Below, piece after piece: positions 24,269-34,138 of a DNA stretch of 64,000 nucleotides (position 1 is its first letter; the number at the start of each line of letters is the position of its first letter). The position numbers and the translations under genes were made by a program. The DNA lies in the NCBI RefSeq assembly GCF_000472705.1, contig NZ_AXAE01000005.1:124001-188000 (forward strand), in the 5' to 3' direction. This DNA is from Mesorhizobium erdmanii USDA 3471 (GTDB taxonomy: Bacteria; Pseudomonadota; Alphaproteobacteria; Rhizobiales; Rhizobiaceae). The notes beneath the pieces were generated by a model. It made no database searches and was not told where the DNA came from. It saw only the letters and a program-made list of their open reading frames with translations.

Positions 24269-24712
24269 ATGCGCACACACTCCTTCCTGCCAGTGCTTTC
24301 GGCGCTGGCCGTTTCGACCGCTTTCCTGCTCGCATCGCCGGCCATGGCCGAGGTGGTGAAGTACAAGGCGACGCTCGATGGCGGCCAGCAGAACCCGCCC
24401 GTCACCACCAAGGGCAAGGGCACCGCCACGCTCACATTCGACACCACCAAGAAGAAGCTCAGCTGGAACGTCAAATATTCCGGCCTCAGCGGACCGGCGA
24501 CGGCGGCGCACATTCACGGCCCGGCGGCGATGGGTGCGAATGCCGCTCCCGTCATCCCGTTCAAGGGCAAGCTCAAGAGCCCGATCAAAGGGTCGGCAAC
24601 ACTGACGGACGCGCAGGCCGCGGACCTGGCGGCCGGCAACTATTACGTCAACGTCCACACCGCGGCCAACAAGGATGGCGAGATCCGCGGCCAGATCGAG
24701 GCCGAGAAGTAG
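24269..24712 (+). CDS. Secreted CHRD-domain protein
   Basis: 147 residues. A signal peptide (MRTHSFLPVLSALAVSTAFLLASPAMAEV) is followed by one CHRD domain: YKATLDGGQQNPPVTTKGKGTATLTFD, WNVKYSGLSGPATAAHIHGPA, and YYVNVHTAANKDGEIRGQIE at the end, all family hallmarks. Function in bacteria is unknown; the domain is all-beta and extracytoplasmic. ATG 24269 has a strong GGAGG site. Single gene with its own terminator. Confidence 0.92.
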   Translation: MRTHSFLPVLSALAVSTAFLLASPAMAEVVKYKATLDGGQQNPPVTTKGKGTATLTFDTTKKKLSWNVKYSGLSGPATAAHIHGPAAMGANAAPVIPFKGKLKSPIKGSATLTDAQAADLAAGNYYVNVHTAANKDGEIRGQIEAEK

Positions 24713-24729
24713 GCGCAAACCGCGTCGAC

Positions 24730-24757
24730 AAAAGGGGCGGGAGACCGTCCCTTTTTT
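24730..24757. terminator. Bidirectional terminator after the CHRD gene
   Basis: AAAAGGG (24730-24736) and CCCTTTT (24749-24755) with an inner CGG/CCG pair; T-run on both strands. It also lies just beyond the stop of the opposing TPP-enzyme gene. Confidence 0.75.
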
Positions 24758-24763
24758 GTTGGA

Positions 24764-26413
24764 TCACGCCTTGTCGCGAATCTGGGTCATCGTCCGTGTC
24801 GGCGTGATCGCTTCGGGATCGAGCTTGATCTCGATGATCGCCGGCTTGCCGCTGACGCGCGCCCGCTCGAAGGCTGGCGCGAAATCCGCCGTCTTCTCGA
24901 CCGTCTCGCCATGGCCGCCATAGGCGCGGGCCAGCGACGCGAAGTCGGGATTCTTGAGATCGGTGGCGACGACACGACCGGGATACTCCCGCTCCTGATG
25001 CATGCGGATCGTGCCGTAAATGCCGTTGTTGACGACAATGACGATGATCGGAAGGTCGTATTGGACAGCGGTCGCGAACTCCTGGCCGTTCATCAGGAAG
25101 CAGCCGTCGCCAGCGAAAGCAACCACGGTACGCTCGGGAAACAGCGCCTTGGCGGCAACCGCCGCCGGGGTGCCGTAGCCCATCGAGCCGGAGGTCGGCG
25201 CCGCCTGCGTGGCGAAACGGCGGGAGCGGTGGAAGCGATGCACCCAGGTGGCGTAATTGCCGGCGCCATTGGTGAGGATAGCGTCGTCAGGCAGCGCCGT
25301 TTCCAGATAGTTCATGATCGGCCCCATCTGGACGGCGCCCGGCCCGGTCTCAGGCGGCGTCGACCAGTCGAGATAGGCGGCGTGTGTTTTCGCCGTCTCA
25401 TCGGCCCAGGATGGCTCGGCTGTGGGCTTGCGCTTGGCGAAAGCCTCGACGAACGCCGAGGGCGAGGCATTGATCGCCAGCGTCGGCCGGTAGACGCGGC
25501 CAAGTTCGCCGGCATCGGCGTGGACATGCACCAGCGCCTGGTCAGGATAAGGGCTTTTCAGCAGCGTATAGTCCGAGGAGGGCATCTCGCCCATGCGACC
25601 GCCGATCAAGAGCACGACGTCGGCCGCCTTGATCCGCGCCGCCAGCTTGGGGTTGATGCCGATGCCGACGTCGCCGGCGTAATTCGCATGAAGATGGTCG
25701 AACAGCATCTGGCGGCGGAAAGAGCAACCGACGGGCAGCGACCATGCCTCCGATATGGCGCGCATGCGCGCCACAGCGTCCTCATTCCAGCGCGTGCCGC
25801 CGAGGATGACGAACGGACGCTTGGCGCCGTTGAGCAGCATTTCCAGGGCGTCGAGTTCAGCCCTGCCGGGATAGGTCTCGACCGGGGTGTGGGGAAGGGC
25901 TTGCGGTGCCTCGACCTCGCTGGTCAGCATGTCCTCCGGCAGGGAGATGACGACCGGGCCAGGCCGGCCGGACGTCGCCACGGCGAAGGCGCGGGTGACG
26001 AATTCCGGGATGCGCGAGGCGTCGTCGATCTCGACCACCCATTTGGCGATGTCGCCGAAGAACCTGACATAGTCCACTTCCTGGAACGCCTCGCGCTCCT
26101 TGGCGTGGCTGGCGACCTGGCCGATGAACAGGATCATCGGCACCGAATCCTGCATGGCGATGTGCACGCCGGCCGAGGCGTTGGTGGCGCCGGGGCCGCG
26201 CGTGACGAAGCAGATGCCGGGCTGGCCGGTCAGCCGACCCTGGCAGTCGGCCATCATAGCGGCACCGCCTTCCTGGCGGCAGACGAAGGTGCGGATCGCC
26301 GAGTCATGCAGCGCGTCGAGCACCGCCAGATAGGATTCGCCCGGCACGCAGAAGATGCGGTCGGTGCCGTTCGCTTCCAGCGCCTCGACGATCAGTTGTC
26401 CACCGGTCTTCAT
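24764..26413 (-). CDS. Thiamine-diphosphate-dependent enzyme (acetolactate synthase-like)
   Basis: 549 residues in three ThDP domains. The catalytic Glu48 is in FVCRQEGGAAMMADCQGRLTG, the central domain is KRPFVILGGTRWNEDAV, and the ThDP motif GDGCFLMNGQEFATAVQYDLPIIVIVVNNGIYG is intact. The fold is acetolactate-synthase/sulfoacetaldehyde-like; the exact substrate is unknown. It overlaps the upstream CoA-transferase gene by ATGA, so the two products probably act in one pathway (2-oxo or acyl-CoA conversion). Confidence 0.88.
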   Translation of the reverse strand: MKTGGQLIVEALEANGTDRIFCVPGESYLAVLDALHDSAIRTFVCRQEGGAAMMADCQGRLTGQPGICFVTRGPGATNASAGVHIAMQDSVPMILFIGQVASHAKEREAFQEVDYVRFFGDIAKWVVEIDDASRIPEFVTRAFAVATSGRPGPVVISLPEDMLTSEVEAPQALPHTPVETYPGRAELDALEMLLNGAKRPFVILGGTRWNEDAVARMRAISEAWSLPVGCSFRRQMLFDHLHANYAGDVGIGINPKLAARIKAADVVLLIGGRMGEMPSSDYTLLKSPYPDQALVHVHADAGELGRVYRPTLAINASPSAFVEAFAKRKPTAEPSWADETAKTHAAYLDWSTPPETGPGAVQMGPIMNYLETALPDDAILTNGAGNYATWVHRFHRSRRFATQAAPTSGSMGYGTPAAVAAKALFPERTVVAFAGDGCFLMNGQEFATAVQYDLPIIVIVVNNGIYGTIRMHQEREYPGRVVATDLKNPDFASLARAYGGHGETVEKTADFAPAFERARVSGKPAIIEIKLDPEAITPTRTMTQIRDKA

Positions 26414-27603
26414 TTCGCTGATCTCTCCAGTTCGGCCAGTCTTGCCACTTCAGCAAGGATTTCGTCAGTGTGTTCGCCAAGGCGCGGCGAGGGGCGTTCA
26501 TAGACCAAAGGCGTGCCGGACATCACCATCGGCGCGCGCACCGAGGGCAAACGGTTGCCGTGGCCGTCATCGAGGTCGAGCCGCATGCCGCGCGCGATCG
26601 TCTGCGGGTCGGCGAACATCTGGCCGATCGTGTTGATCGGGCTCGCCGGCACGCTCGCCGCTTCCAGCTTTGCCAGCAACGGACCGCGGTCATGGGTCTT
26701 CAGCGCCTCGACGATGCGTTCGCGCAGCTTCACCCGGTTGGCGACCCGGGCCGGATTGGTGGCGAAGTCGGGGTTGGCCGACAATTCATCCAAGCCGACG
26801 GCGGCGCAGAATTTGGCGAACTGGCCGTCATTGCCGACCGCCAGGATGATGTGGCCGTCGCGGACCGGCACCACCTCGTAAGGCGCGATGTTCATATGGG
26901 CATTGCCCATCTGCACCGGCGACTTTCCGGACACGAGATAGTTGAGGTTCTGATTGCCGAGCGCCGATATCTGCGTGTCGAACAGCGCCATGTCGATGTG
27001 CTGGCCGTCACCGGTCTGCTCGGCGTGGCGCAATGCGGCCTGGATGGCGATGACGGAATAGAGGCCGGTGAAGATATCGGAGATGGCGACGCCGGCCTTT
27101 TGCGGCTCGCGCCCGGGCTCGCCGGTGATCGACATCATGCCGGCCATGGCCTGGATGATGAAGTCGTAGCCGGCACGCGGCGCGTAGGGGCCGTCCTGGC
27201 CGAAGCCGGTGATCGAGCAATAGACGAGGCGCGGATTGATCTTGCGCAGGCTGTCATAGTCCAACCCGTATTTTTTCAGGCCGCCGAGCTTGAAGTTCTC
27301 GATCAGGACGTCGGACGTCGCAACCAGCCGGCGCACCGTTTCGGCGCCCTCCGGCGTCGAGAAATCGATGGCGATGGAGCGCTTTCCGCGATTGCAGGAA
27401 TGGTAGTAGGCGGCCGACAGGTTCTCGCCGTCATGGCTCATGACGAAGGGAGGGCCCCATTTGCGGGTGTCGTCGCCGCCGTCGGGGCTTTCGACCTTGA
27501 TGACATCGGCGCCGAGATCGGCAAGCAATTGCCCGGCCCAAGGTCCGGCAAGGATGCGGGCGAGTTCGACGACGCGGACGCCTTTCAGCGGAGGTTCGGC
27601 CAT
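26410..27603 (-). CDS. Class III (CaiB/BaiF) CoA-transferase
   Basis: 397 residues. LKGVRVVELARILAGPWAGQLLADLGADVIKVE opens the domain, CNRGKRSIAIDFSTPEG follows, and the catalytic aspartate is Asp147 in APRAGYDFIIQAMAGMMSITGEPG. ENFKLGGLKKYGLDYDSLRKINPRLVYCSITGFG is standard. Family members move CoA between carboxylates (formyl-CoA:oxalate, succinyl-CoA:mesaconate and others). Together with the ThDP enzyme this could resemble oxalate-type metabolism, but the ThDP partner is not a clear oxalyl-CoA decarboxylase. Confidence 0.92.
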   Translation of the reverse strand: MAEPPLKGVRVVELARILAGPWAGQLLADLGADVIKVESPDGGDDTRKWGPPFVMSHDGENLSAAYYHSCNRGKRSIAIDFSTPEGAETVRRLVATSDVLIENFKLGGLKKYGLDYDSLRKINPRLVYCSITGFGQDGPYAPRAGYDFIIQAMAGMMSITGEPGREPQKAGVAISDIFTGLYSVIAIQAALRHAEQTGDGQHIDMALFDTQISALGNQNLNYLVSGKSPVQMGNAHMNIAPYEVVPVRDGHIILAVGNDGQFAKFCAAVGLDELSANPDFATNPARVANRVKLRERIVEALKTHDRGPLLAKLEAASVPASPINTIGQMFADPQTIARGMRLDLDDGHGNRLPSVRAPMVMSGTPLVYERPSPRLGEHTDEILAEVARLAELERSAK

Positions 27604-27685
27604 AAATCACCAGAAATTGGTCGGAAGCGCAGCCTCTATCAACACCTTGTGCTGCTGTCACGGCTCTTGCGATGGGCCAATCCCG

Positions 27686-28618
27686 TCACCTCTTCAGCAC
27701 ACCGTCGGCCCAGGCGGCAAAATCACCCATGATCACGTCACGGTTCACCTCGTTCAGGCTTTCGTGGCGGGTGTCGGCGTAAACCTTTGAAAGCAGATTC
27801 GAAAAGCCCATCTTGCGCATGCGCCCGGCAAGGTGGGTGATGCCCTTGCCATAGTCCGAGGCGGGGTCTTTCTCGCCGCCGACGACGGCGACCGGAAGGT
27901 CGCGCCGGACGCCGGCGAAGGCGGCATCCCTGCCGCCGTTGAGCGCCATCGAAACCACGTCGCGCCACATCGACACCGAGGCATCCCAGCCGCACAGCGG
28001 ATCGGCGATGTATTTCGCCACTTCGGCCTCGTCGCGCGACAGCCAGTCGAACGGCGTGCGGTGGTTGGGCACCGCCTTGCCCCAGGCCTGGAAGGTGAGT
28101 TTCGGCAGCCGGCGCGACGGGACGTCGGAGCCCAGCCGCATGCGTTCCCAGGCGAGGATGGCGAGCGCCACCTGCCCAAGCAGGCCTTGTGAAAAATTGC
28201 CGTTCCAGATCGCGGCGGCATGGATGCGGGGTGAATGGCCCAGCAGGTAGTTCAGCGCCACCGACGCGCCCATCGAGTGGCCAAAGAGGATGACCGGCAG
28301 GTTTGGTTGTTCGCGGGCGATGAGATCGTGGATGGCGTCGACATCGACGATCACCTTGGCCGGGCCATCCCTGTCGGCGAATTGGCCGAGTGGTGCGTCC
28401 GGCGCCTTGGTCGCGCCATGGCCGCGATGGTCGTGGACATAGACGTGGAAGCCGCGTGTGGAGAGAAAATCGGCAAAGCGGGCATAGCGTGCGGCATGCT
28501 CGGCCAGTCCATGATTGATCTGGACGACGGCGCGTGGCTTGCCGTCAGCCTGCCTGACGAAGAGATTGAGATCGGCGCCAGTCGGCGAGCGGACCACGCG
28601 CTGCTGGCTGAATGACAT
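27686..28618 (-). CDS. Alpha/beta hydrolase (monoglyceride-lipase-like, Hydrolase_4)
   Basis: 310 residues. The oxyanion segment INHGLAEHAARYARFADFL, the nucleophile Ser115 in LFGHSMGASVALNYL, an Asp in VVGGEKDPASDYG and the final His in TRHESLNEVNRD form the triad of lysophospholipase/monoacylglycerol lipase-like enzymes. Cytoplasmic (no signal). ATG 28618 is the family start; the longer frame beyond has no site. Substrate unknown. Confidence 0.9.
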   Translation of the reverse strand: MSFSQQRVVRSPTGADLNLFVRQADGKPRAVVQINHGLAEHAARYARFADFLSTRGFHVYVHDHRGHGATKAPDAPLGQFADRDGPAKVIVDVDAIHDLIAREQPNLPVILFGHSMGASVALNYLLGHSPRIHAAAIWNGNFSQGLLGQVALAILAWERMRLGSDVPSRRLPKLTFQAWGKAVPNHRTPFDWLSRDEAEVAKYIADPLCGWDASVSMWRDVVSMALNGGRDAAFAGVRRDLPVAVVGGEKDPASDYGKGITHLAGRMRKMGFSNLLSKVYADTRHESLNEVNRDVIMGDFAAWADGVLKR

Positions 28619-28798
28619 GGCGCCTGATCCCCCTTGCTTTTTTTGTTGGCTTTGTTTGCGCCGCTGCCGATTATGCGTCAATCCGTCATGCCTGCTTTTG
28701 CGTGACGATGTTTCTTGCGTTTGGCCAGCAAAATATCGCAATTCTGACATGGAGACAGCTTCAGTCTGTCGCCCACTTCTTCAGCCGGGGATTTGCTC

Positions 28799-29806
28799 AT
28801 GCGCATTGGTGTCGTTTTCGGATTGGCCATGCTGGCGATGTCGCTGGCTGGCGCGGCGCATGCCGAAGTCAAGATGAGCGGCACCTTCGTTGCCGACGCT
28901 GCCTGTCCGGCAACGCAGGCCATCAAGAACGGCAAGAACCCCGGCAATGTCTCGACCGATGCCGGACAGAGCTACCAGCTGCTTGCCGGCAACAAGGACG
29001 CACCGACGCATTATCTCATCCAGGTGCCGGGCGCCGATCCGGAGCGCCGCTGGGTGAAGGTCAGTTGCGGCCATCTGTCGGGCAGCGGCGCCGCCACGGT
29101 GCCGGCGGCGCCGGGCGGACAGGGCAAGCCCGCCACCTCGGGAAAGCCCGAATATGTGTTCGCGCTAAGCTGGCAGCCGGCCTTCTGCGAGACCAAGTCG
29201 AGCAAGGCCGAATGCAGAGCGCAGAACCCGAACGAGTTCGATGCCACCAACTTCACCTTGCACGGCCTGTGGCCGCAGCCGAACGGCAATTTCTATTGCC
29301 AGGTGGCGGCGGGCGACAAGGCCAACGACAATCCCGCCCACTGGAAGGACCTGCCGCCGGTCAATCTCGACGCCGGCACCCGCAAGGAGCTCGATCAGGT
29401 GATGCCGGGCACGGCCTCCCAGCTCGAGCGGCATGAGTGGATCAAGCACGGTACCTGCTACGGCAAGACCCAGCAGGAATACTTCTCCGACGCGCTCGGC
29501 CTGATGCGGCAGGTGAACGCCTCGCCGGTGCGCGATCTCTTCACCAAGAACATTGGCGGCAAGCTGACGGCGGACCAGATCCGTGGCGCCTTCGATACCG
29601 CCTTCGGCGCGGGGGCGGGGGATCGCGTGCGCGTGTCCTGCGTCATCGATCCTTCGAACGGCCGGCGGCTGATCGGCGAACTGACGCTCGGCCTTGCCGG
29701 GCCGATCGGCCCAACCAGCTCGCTCAAGGACCTGCTTCTGGCCTCAGTGCCGACCAACAAGGCCGGTTGCCCGACAGGCACCGTCGACGCGATCGGGTTC
29801 CAGTAA
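28799..29806 (+). CDS. Secreted ribonuclease T2 with an N-terminal extension
   Basis: 336 residues. Signal peptide to AGAAHA (~22), then a ~95-residue N-terminal region with two cysteines (AACPATQAIKNGKNPG, RRWVKVSCG), an Ala/Pro/Gly linker, and the RNase T2 domain. The catalytic motifs are CAS I TNFTLHGLWPQ (His155) and CAS II RHEWIKHGTC (Glu213, His217). The enzyme should act outside the cytoplasm, degrading RNA to 2',3'-cyclic nucleotides. ATG 28799 follows a GGGG tract. It is divergent from the hydrolase gene. Confidence 0.93.
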   Translation: MRIGVVFGLAMLAMSLAGAAHAEVKMSGTFVADAACPATQAIKNGKNPGNVSTDAGQSYQLLAGNKDAPTHYLIQVPGADPERRWVKVSCGHLSGSGAATVPAAPGGQGKPATSGKPEYVFALSWQPAFCETKSSKAECRAQNPNEFDATNFTLHGLWPQPNGNFYCQVAAGDKANDNPAHWKDLPPVNLDAGTRKELDQVMPGTASQLERHEWIKHGTCYGKTQQEYFSDALGLMRQVNASPVRDLFTKNIGGKLTADQIRGAFDTAFGAGAGDRVRVSCVIDPSNGRRLIGELTLGLAGPIGPTSSLKDLLLASVPTNKAGCPTGTVDAIGFQ

Positions 29807-29925
29807 GCACGCGCGAACGGCTGTCGACCGCCCGTGAAGCACTGCGTTGAAATGGCTGGCGATCACGTTGATGGCGGTCTCGACGTTGTCGTGGATTCGA
29901 CGCCAGAGAAAATCCCAGACCGGCG

Positions 29926-31212
29926 CTAGATCTGCGCCGACTTGGTCCAAGCTACCGCCATATCGGCCTCGGGGCCGCCCGGTTCGCCGACGACGCGATC
30001 GCGCCCGGTCGACTTGGCCTTGTAGAGGCGCTGGTCGGCGAGCGCGAACAGGTCGGCAAGGCAGCGCGTCGTTTCGCCGACGGTGGAAACGCCGGCGCTG
30101 ACGGTCAGCTCGAAGCGGCTGGTGACGGCGGATGCCTTGAGCGCGTGGCGAATGCTTTCGCCAAACAGCCTGGCGACCGAATGCGGGCGCGAACTCAGGA
30201 TGGCGAATTCCTCGCCGCCGATCCGGAAAACCGGGTCTTCGGCGCCGGCCACTTCGCGCAGCAGGACAGCAACCGCTTTCAGTACCTTGTCGCCCTCGGC
30301 ATGGCCGAAACGGTCGTTGATCGACTTGAAATGGTCGACATCGATGATCAGCAGACTGAGCGGCCTTGCCGTGCGCAGGCTGACCTCGACGGCGGCCTCA
30401 CCGTCGGCGTCGAAGCGGCCGCGATGCAGAAGGCCGGTCAGGCCGTCGCGGCCGACATGCTCGACCAGCGCTTCATAGCGCTCGCGATAGGTCAGGGTTT
30501 CGAAAATATCGGTCAGCCCACGCGGTATCTGGATGTCGCGGGCCTCGAACCATTTGAGGTAGGCGACGAGCATGGCGCTGAACGTCAGCGCCGCCACCAT
30601 CTTGGCGAACCAGCCGCCGAAAAAAACCGCGACCGGCGCGCCGGCGACGAAATGCAGCGCGGTGAAGAAACCCGCCTGGTCGAAGGTGAGCACGCAGGCG
30701 ACACAAGTCAGGATGCGCGCGAACTGCGCCCTGCGCAGGTACCGCCCAAGCTTTTCATAGAGCAGGATGATCAGGATGGCGTCGATGAACAAAAGCGTCG
30801 TGCCCCAGACCATCAGCCAGCCCATCTCGTCGATGAAGCCGATGTCGGGCAGCTTGCCGTCGGGCAGCGGTGCGATAACGTGCAGGCGCAACAGCAGCAC
30901 CAGCCAGATCATCAGCGCATTGCCGAGCAGCAGGCCATAGATCGGCTGGCGCACGGTGGCGGCGTCCTCCTTGATGTAGAGCAGGAGCAACATCACCAGC
31001 TTGCCTGAAAACAGCACTGCCGAGCCCGGCGAGACCATGCCGAACGGCAAGGCGACGTAAAAGACGCTGGCGAGATAGGTTTCCAGGAAATGCATGACGC
31101 CGAGCGCGCAGACGAAGACGCCGAGACCAATGCGCTTGCGGAAGCGGAAAAGCGTCACCATGACGCTGAAGTAGACGATTGCTTCGGCAAGGAGCAGGAA
31201 ACTGTTCAGCAA
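29926..31212 (-). CDS. Membrane-bound diguanylate cyclase (GGDEF domain)
   Basis: About 428 residues. Seven or so hydrophobic helices (LLNSFLLLAEAIVYFSVMVTLFRF ... TFSAMLVAYLKWFEA) precede a GGDEF domain with the active motif RIGGEEFAIL (GGEEF variant, active-type), DVDHFKSINDRFGHAEGD and SAGVST. The RxxD inhibitory site five residues before GGEEF is absent (GAED), so product inhibition is unlikely. It makes cyclic-di-GMP at the inner membrane. The start is uncertain: TTG 31212 is chosen because membrane helix 1 begins there; the frame stays open to a TTG at 31380. Confidence 0.85.
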   Translation of the reverse strand: MLNSFLLLAEAIVYFSVMVTLFRFRKRIGLGVFVCALGVMHFLETYLASVFYVALPFGMVSPGSAVLFSGKLVMLLLLYIKEDAATVRQPIYGLLLGNALMIWLVLLLRLHVIAPLPDGKLPDIGFIDEMGWLMVWGTTLLFIDAILIILLYEKLGRYLRRAQFARILTCVACVLTFDQAGFFTALHFVAGAPVAVFFGGWFAKMVAALTFSAMLVAYLKWFEARDIQIPRGLTDIFETLTYRERYEALVEHVGRDGLTGLLHRGRFDADGEAAVEVSLRTARPLSLLIIDVDHFKSINDRFGHAEGDKVLKAVAVLLREVAGAEDPVFRIGGEEFAILSSRPHSVARLFGESIRHALKASAVTSRFELTVSAGVSTVGETTRCLADLFALADQRLYKAKSTGRDRVVGEPGGPEADMAVAWTKSAQI

Positions 31213-31470
31213 TGCCGTCGATCCGCTCTTTCGCGCCAGGAATCGCGACCAGCCGGCGACTCCACCCCGATCCTGTTTTGACGCGCAAGGGTTAACCAGA
31301 GATTTCAGCGCACCTGGTGACTGGTGGAAAACTTTGGCGGTCAGCACACACTTGTCCGTGTGTTCAGCTTGAACTGGCAAAAGCGATTGCCGTTCGCCGC
31401 CGCATCGCCTACATAGCGGCCAACCTCATTCAAATCGGCAAATCCAGTCAGTTTTTCAGGGAAAGCGCGC

Positions 31471-33120
31471 GTGGCACGCCAGTTCATCTATCACATGTCG
31501 GGCCTGTCGAAGGCCTATGGCACCAAGAAGGTGCTCGATAACGTTCATCTGTCCTTCTATCCGGACGCCAAGATCGGCATTCTCGGCCCCAACGGTTCGG
31601 GTAAGTCGACCATCCTGCGCATCATGGCCGGGCTCGACAAGGAGTTCCAGGGCGAGGCGTGGCTGGCCGAGGGCGCCACCGTCGGCTATCTCCCGCAGGA
31701 GCCGCAGCTCGACCCCAACAAGACCGTGATGGAAAACGTCATGGAAGGTGTCGCCAGGAAGACCGCCATCATCGAGCGCTACAACGAGCTGATGATGAAT
31801 TATTCCGACGAGACGGCGGACGAGTCCGGCAAGCTCCAGGACGAGATGGACAGGCTCAACCTGTGGGATCTCGAGCAGCAGGTCGAGATGGCGATGGATG
31901 CGCTGCAGTGCCCGCCAGGCGATTCCGAAGTGACCAATTTGTCGGGCGGCGAGCGCCGCCGCGTCGCGCTTTGCCAGCTCTTGCTGCGCCAGCCTGACCT
32001 TTTGCTGCTCGACGAACCGACCAACCATCTCGACGCCGAGACCACGGCATGGCTGGAAAAGCACCTGCGCGACTATCCGGGCTCGGTGCTGATCATCACC
32101 CACGACCGCTACTTCCTCGACAATGTCACCGGCTGGATTCTCGAACTTGATCGCGGCCGCGGCATTCCCTATGAGGGCAACTACACCAGATATCTCGACG
32201 CCAAGGCCAAGCGCCTGATCCAGGAAGGCCGCGAGGACGACGCCCGCCAGAAGTCGATCTGGCGCGAGCGCGAGTGGATCCAGTCGTCGCCCAAGGCACG
32301 CCAGACCAAGTCGAAGGCGCGTATCAAGGCCTATGAGGAACTGCTCGAGCAGTCGCAGAACCGCAAGCCGACCGACACCCAGATCGTCATCCCGTCGAGC
32401 GAACGCCTCGGCAACGTCGTCATCGAGGTCGACGGCCTCACCAAGGGTTTTGGCGACGAGCTGCTAATCGAGAACCTGTCGTTCCGGCTGCCGCCAGGCG
32501 GCATCGTCGGCGTGATCGGCCCGAACGGCGCCGGCAAGACCACGCTGTTCAAGATGTTTACCGGCCAGGAAAAGCCGGATGCAGGTACGGTGCGCATCGG
32601 CGAGACAGTGAAGCTCGGTTACGTCGATCAGAGCCGCGACGCGCTCGATGGCAACAAGACGGTCTGGGAAGAAATCTCCGGCGGCGCCGAAATCATCAAG
32701 CTCGGCAAGCACGAGATCAACAGCCGGGCCTATTGCTCGTCCTTCAACTTCCGTGGCGGCGACCAGCAGCAGAAAGTCGGCAATCTGTCGGGCGGACAGC
32801 GCAACCGCGTGCACCTGGCCAAGATGCTGAAGAACGGCGGCAATGTGCTGCTGCTCGACGAACCGACCAACGACCTCGACACCGAAACGCTCGGTGCGCT
32901 GGAAGACGCGCTGGAGGCCTACGCCGGCTGCGCCGTCATCATCAGCCACGATCGCATGTTCCTCGACCGCATGGCCACGCACATGCTTGCCTTCGAAGGT
33001 GATGCGCATGTCGAATGGTTCGAAGGCAATTTCGAGGAATACGAGAAGGACAAGCTTCGGCGCCTCGGCGCCGAAGCGGCAGCCCCGCACCGCATGACGC
33101 ACAAGCGACTGACGCGGTAA
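31471..33120 (+). CDS. ettA: Energy-dependent translational throttle protein EttA (ABC-F)
   Basis: 549 residues with two ABC domains and no membrane segments. Walker A at 39-46 (GPNGSGKS) and about 349 (GPNGAGKT), signatures [13 protein letters not shown] and [13 protein letters not shown], Walker [13 protein letters not shown] and [12 protein letters not shown]. The EttA-type linker ([29 protein letters not shown]) binds the ribosome E site. EttA gates the first peptide bond according to ADP/ATP ratio. GTG start with AGGGA upstream. Stands alone. Confidence 0.95.
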   Translation: MARQFIYHMSGLSKAYGTKKVLDNVHLSFYPDAKIGILGPNGSGKSTILRIMAGLDKEFQGEAWLAEGATVGYLPQEPQLDPNKTVMENVMEGVARKTAIIERYNELMMNYSDETADESGKLQDEMDRLNLWDLEQQVEMAMDALQCPPGDSEVTNLSGGERRRVALCQLLLRQPDLLLLDEPTNHLDAETTAWLEKHLRDYPGSVLIITHDRYFLDNVTGWILELDRGRGIPYEGNYTRYLDAKAKRLIQEGREDDARQKSIWREREWIQSSPKARQTKSKARIKAYEELLEQSQNRKPTDTQIVIPSSERLGNVVIEVDGLTKGFGDELLIENLSFRLPPGGIVGVIGPNGAGKTTLFKMFTGQEKPDAGTVRIGETVKLGYVDQSRDALDGNKTVWEEISGGAEIIKLGKHEINSRAYCSSFNFRGGDQQQKVGNLSGGQRNRVHLAKMLKNGGNVLLLDEPTNDLDTETLGALEDALEAYAGCAVIISHDRMFLDRMATHMLAFEGDAHVEWFEGNFEEYEKDKLRRLGAEAAAPHRMTHKRLTR

Positions 33121-33167
33121 GGATATCAAGGGGCGGCGAATTTTCTCAGGATACGAGGAGAGCTCGA

Positions 33168-33938
33168 ATGGCTGACTGGTCCGCCGCCCAATATCTGAAA
33201 TTCGAGGATGAGCGCACGCGGCCCGCGCGTGATCTCGCAGCCCAAGTGCCGGTCGATTTCCCGCGCCGGGTCGTCGACATCGGCTGCGGGCCGGGCAATT
33301 CGACCGAACTCCTGGTCGAGCGCTGGCCGGATGCGCAGGTGAGCGGCTTCGACACCTCTCCCGACATGATCGAAAAGGCGAGGGCGCGCCTGCCCAACGT
33401 CAGCTTCGACCTCGCCGATGCTTCGACATGGCAGCCGGCCGAGCCGGTCAATGTCATCTTCGCCAATGCGGTTTTCCAGTGGTTGCCCGAGCACCCTGCG
33501 GTGTTTCAGCGGCTGATGAGCTTCCTAGCGCCCGGCGGCGCGCTCGCCGTCCAGATGCCCGACAACATGGCTGAGGATTCGCACCGGCTGATGCGCGAGA
33601 CCGCCGCCGAAATGCCGTTTGCGGCCAAGATAAAGGGCGCGGCGCGTGCGCCGCTGGCACCGGTGTCGTTCTACTATGACCTGCTTTCGCCGCTCTCCGA
33701 CCGGCTCGACATCTGGCACACGGTCTACAACCATCCGCTGGCTGATGCCGAGGCGATCGTCGAGTGGGTGAAGTCGACCGGGCTGAAGCCTTTCCTCGAT
33801 CCGCTGGAGGCCGACGAGCGCAAGATCTTCCTCGACAGCTACACGGCCAGGATCGCCAAGGCCTATCCGAAGACCGCAAGCGGCAAGGTACTGCTGCGTT
33901 TCCCCCGCATCTTCATCGTCGCAAAACGCGCCGGTTAG
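33168..33938 (+). CDS. tam: Trans-aconitate 2-methyltransferase
   Basis: 256 residues. [28 protein letters not shown] is the near-invariant Tam start. SAM motif I is [10 protein letters not shown] at 37-46, then [15 protein letters not shown] and [11 protein letters not shown]. The enzyme methylates trans-aconitate formed by spontaneous isomerisation of cis-aconitate. A strong GAGGAG site precedes ATG 33168; it lies 47 bases after ettA and may be read through from it. Confidence 0.94.
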   Translation: MADWSAAQYLKFEDERTRPARDLAAQVPVDFPRRVVDIGCGPGNSTELLVERWPDAQVSGFDTSPDMIEKARARLPNVSFDLADASTWQPAEPVNVIFANAVFQWLPEHPAVFQRLMSFLAPGGALAVQMPDNMAEDSHRLMRETAAEMPFAAKIKGAARAPLAPVSFYYDLLSPLSDRLDIWHTVYNHPLADAEAIVEWVKSTGLKPFLDPLEADERKIFLDSYTARIAKAYPKTASGKVLLRFPRIFIVAKRAG

Positions 33939-34006
33939 AAAAATCCCGTCATGCGCAATTCATGTGTGGCGTCATGACCCGAGTGGCAGGGGGATGAATG
34001 ATCATG

Positions 34007-34021
34007 TTGAACCAGGTTCAA
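34007..34021. promoter_or_regulatory. 15-bp perfect palindrome upstream of the ketosynthase III gene
   Basis: TTGAACC-A-GGTTCAA is a perfect 7-1-7 palindrome 118-132 bases before the ATG at 34139. It looks like a TetR/LuxR-size operator. Further downstream, GCGCCGAA/TTTCGGCGC forms a hairpin in the leader (about 34077-34097). Confidence 0.45.
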
Positions 34022-34138
34022 GCTAGTCTGAACTTTGGTTTAAGCCGGCGTAAACCGGCCTGATGAGAAAAGTGTTGCGCCGAAGCGTTTCGGCGCCCAC
34101 ATGAAGCCGCAACGCCCGCGGATGGGACGGACTGAAAC

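Noticed and set aside
24911-26503. 530-codon frame antisense to the ThDP enzyme
   Set aside because: Shadow frame; translation is Arg/Gly/His-rich without a fold.
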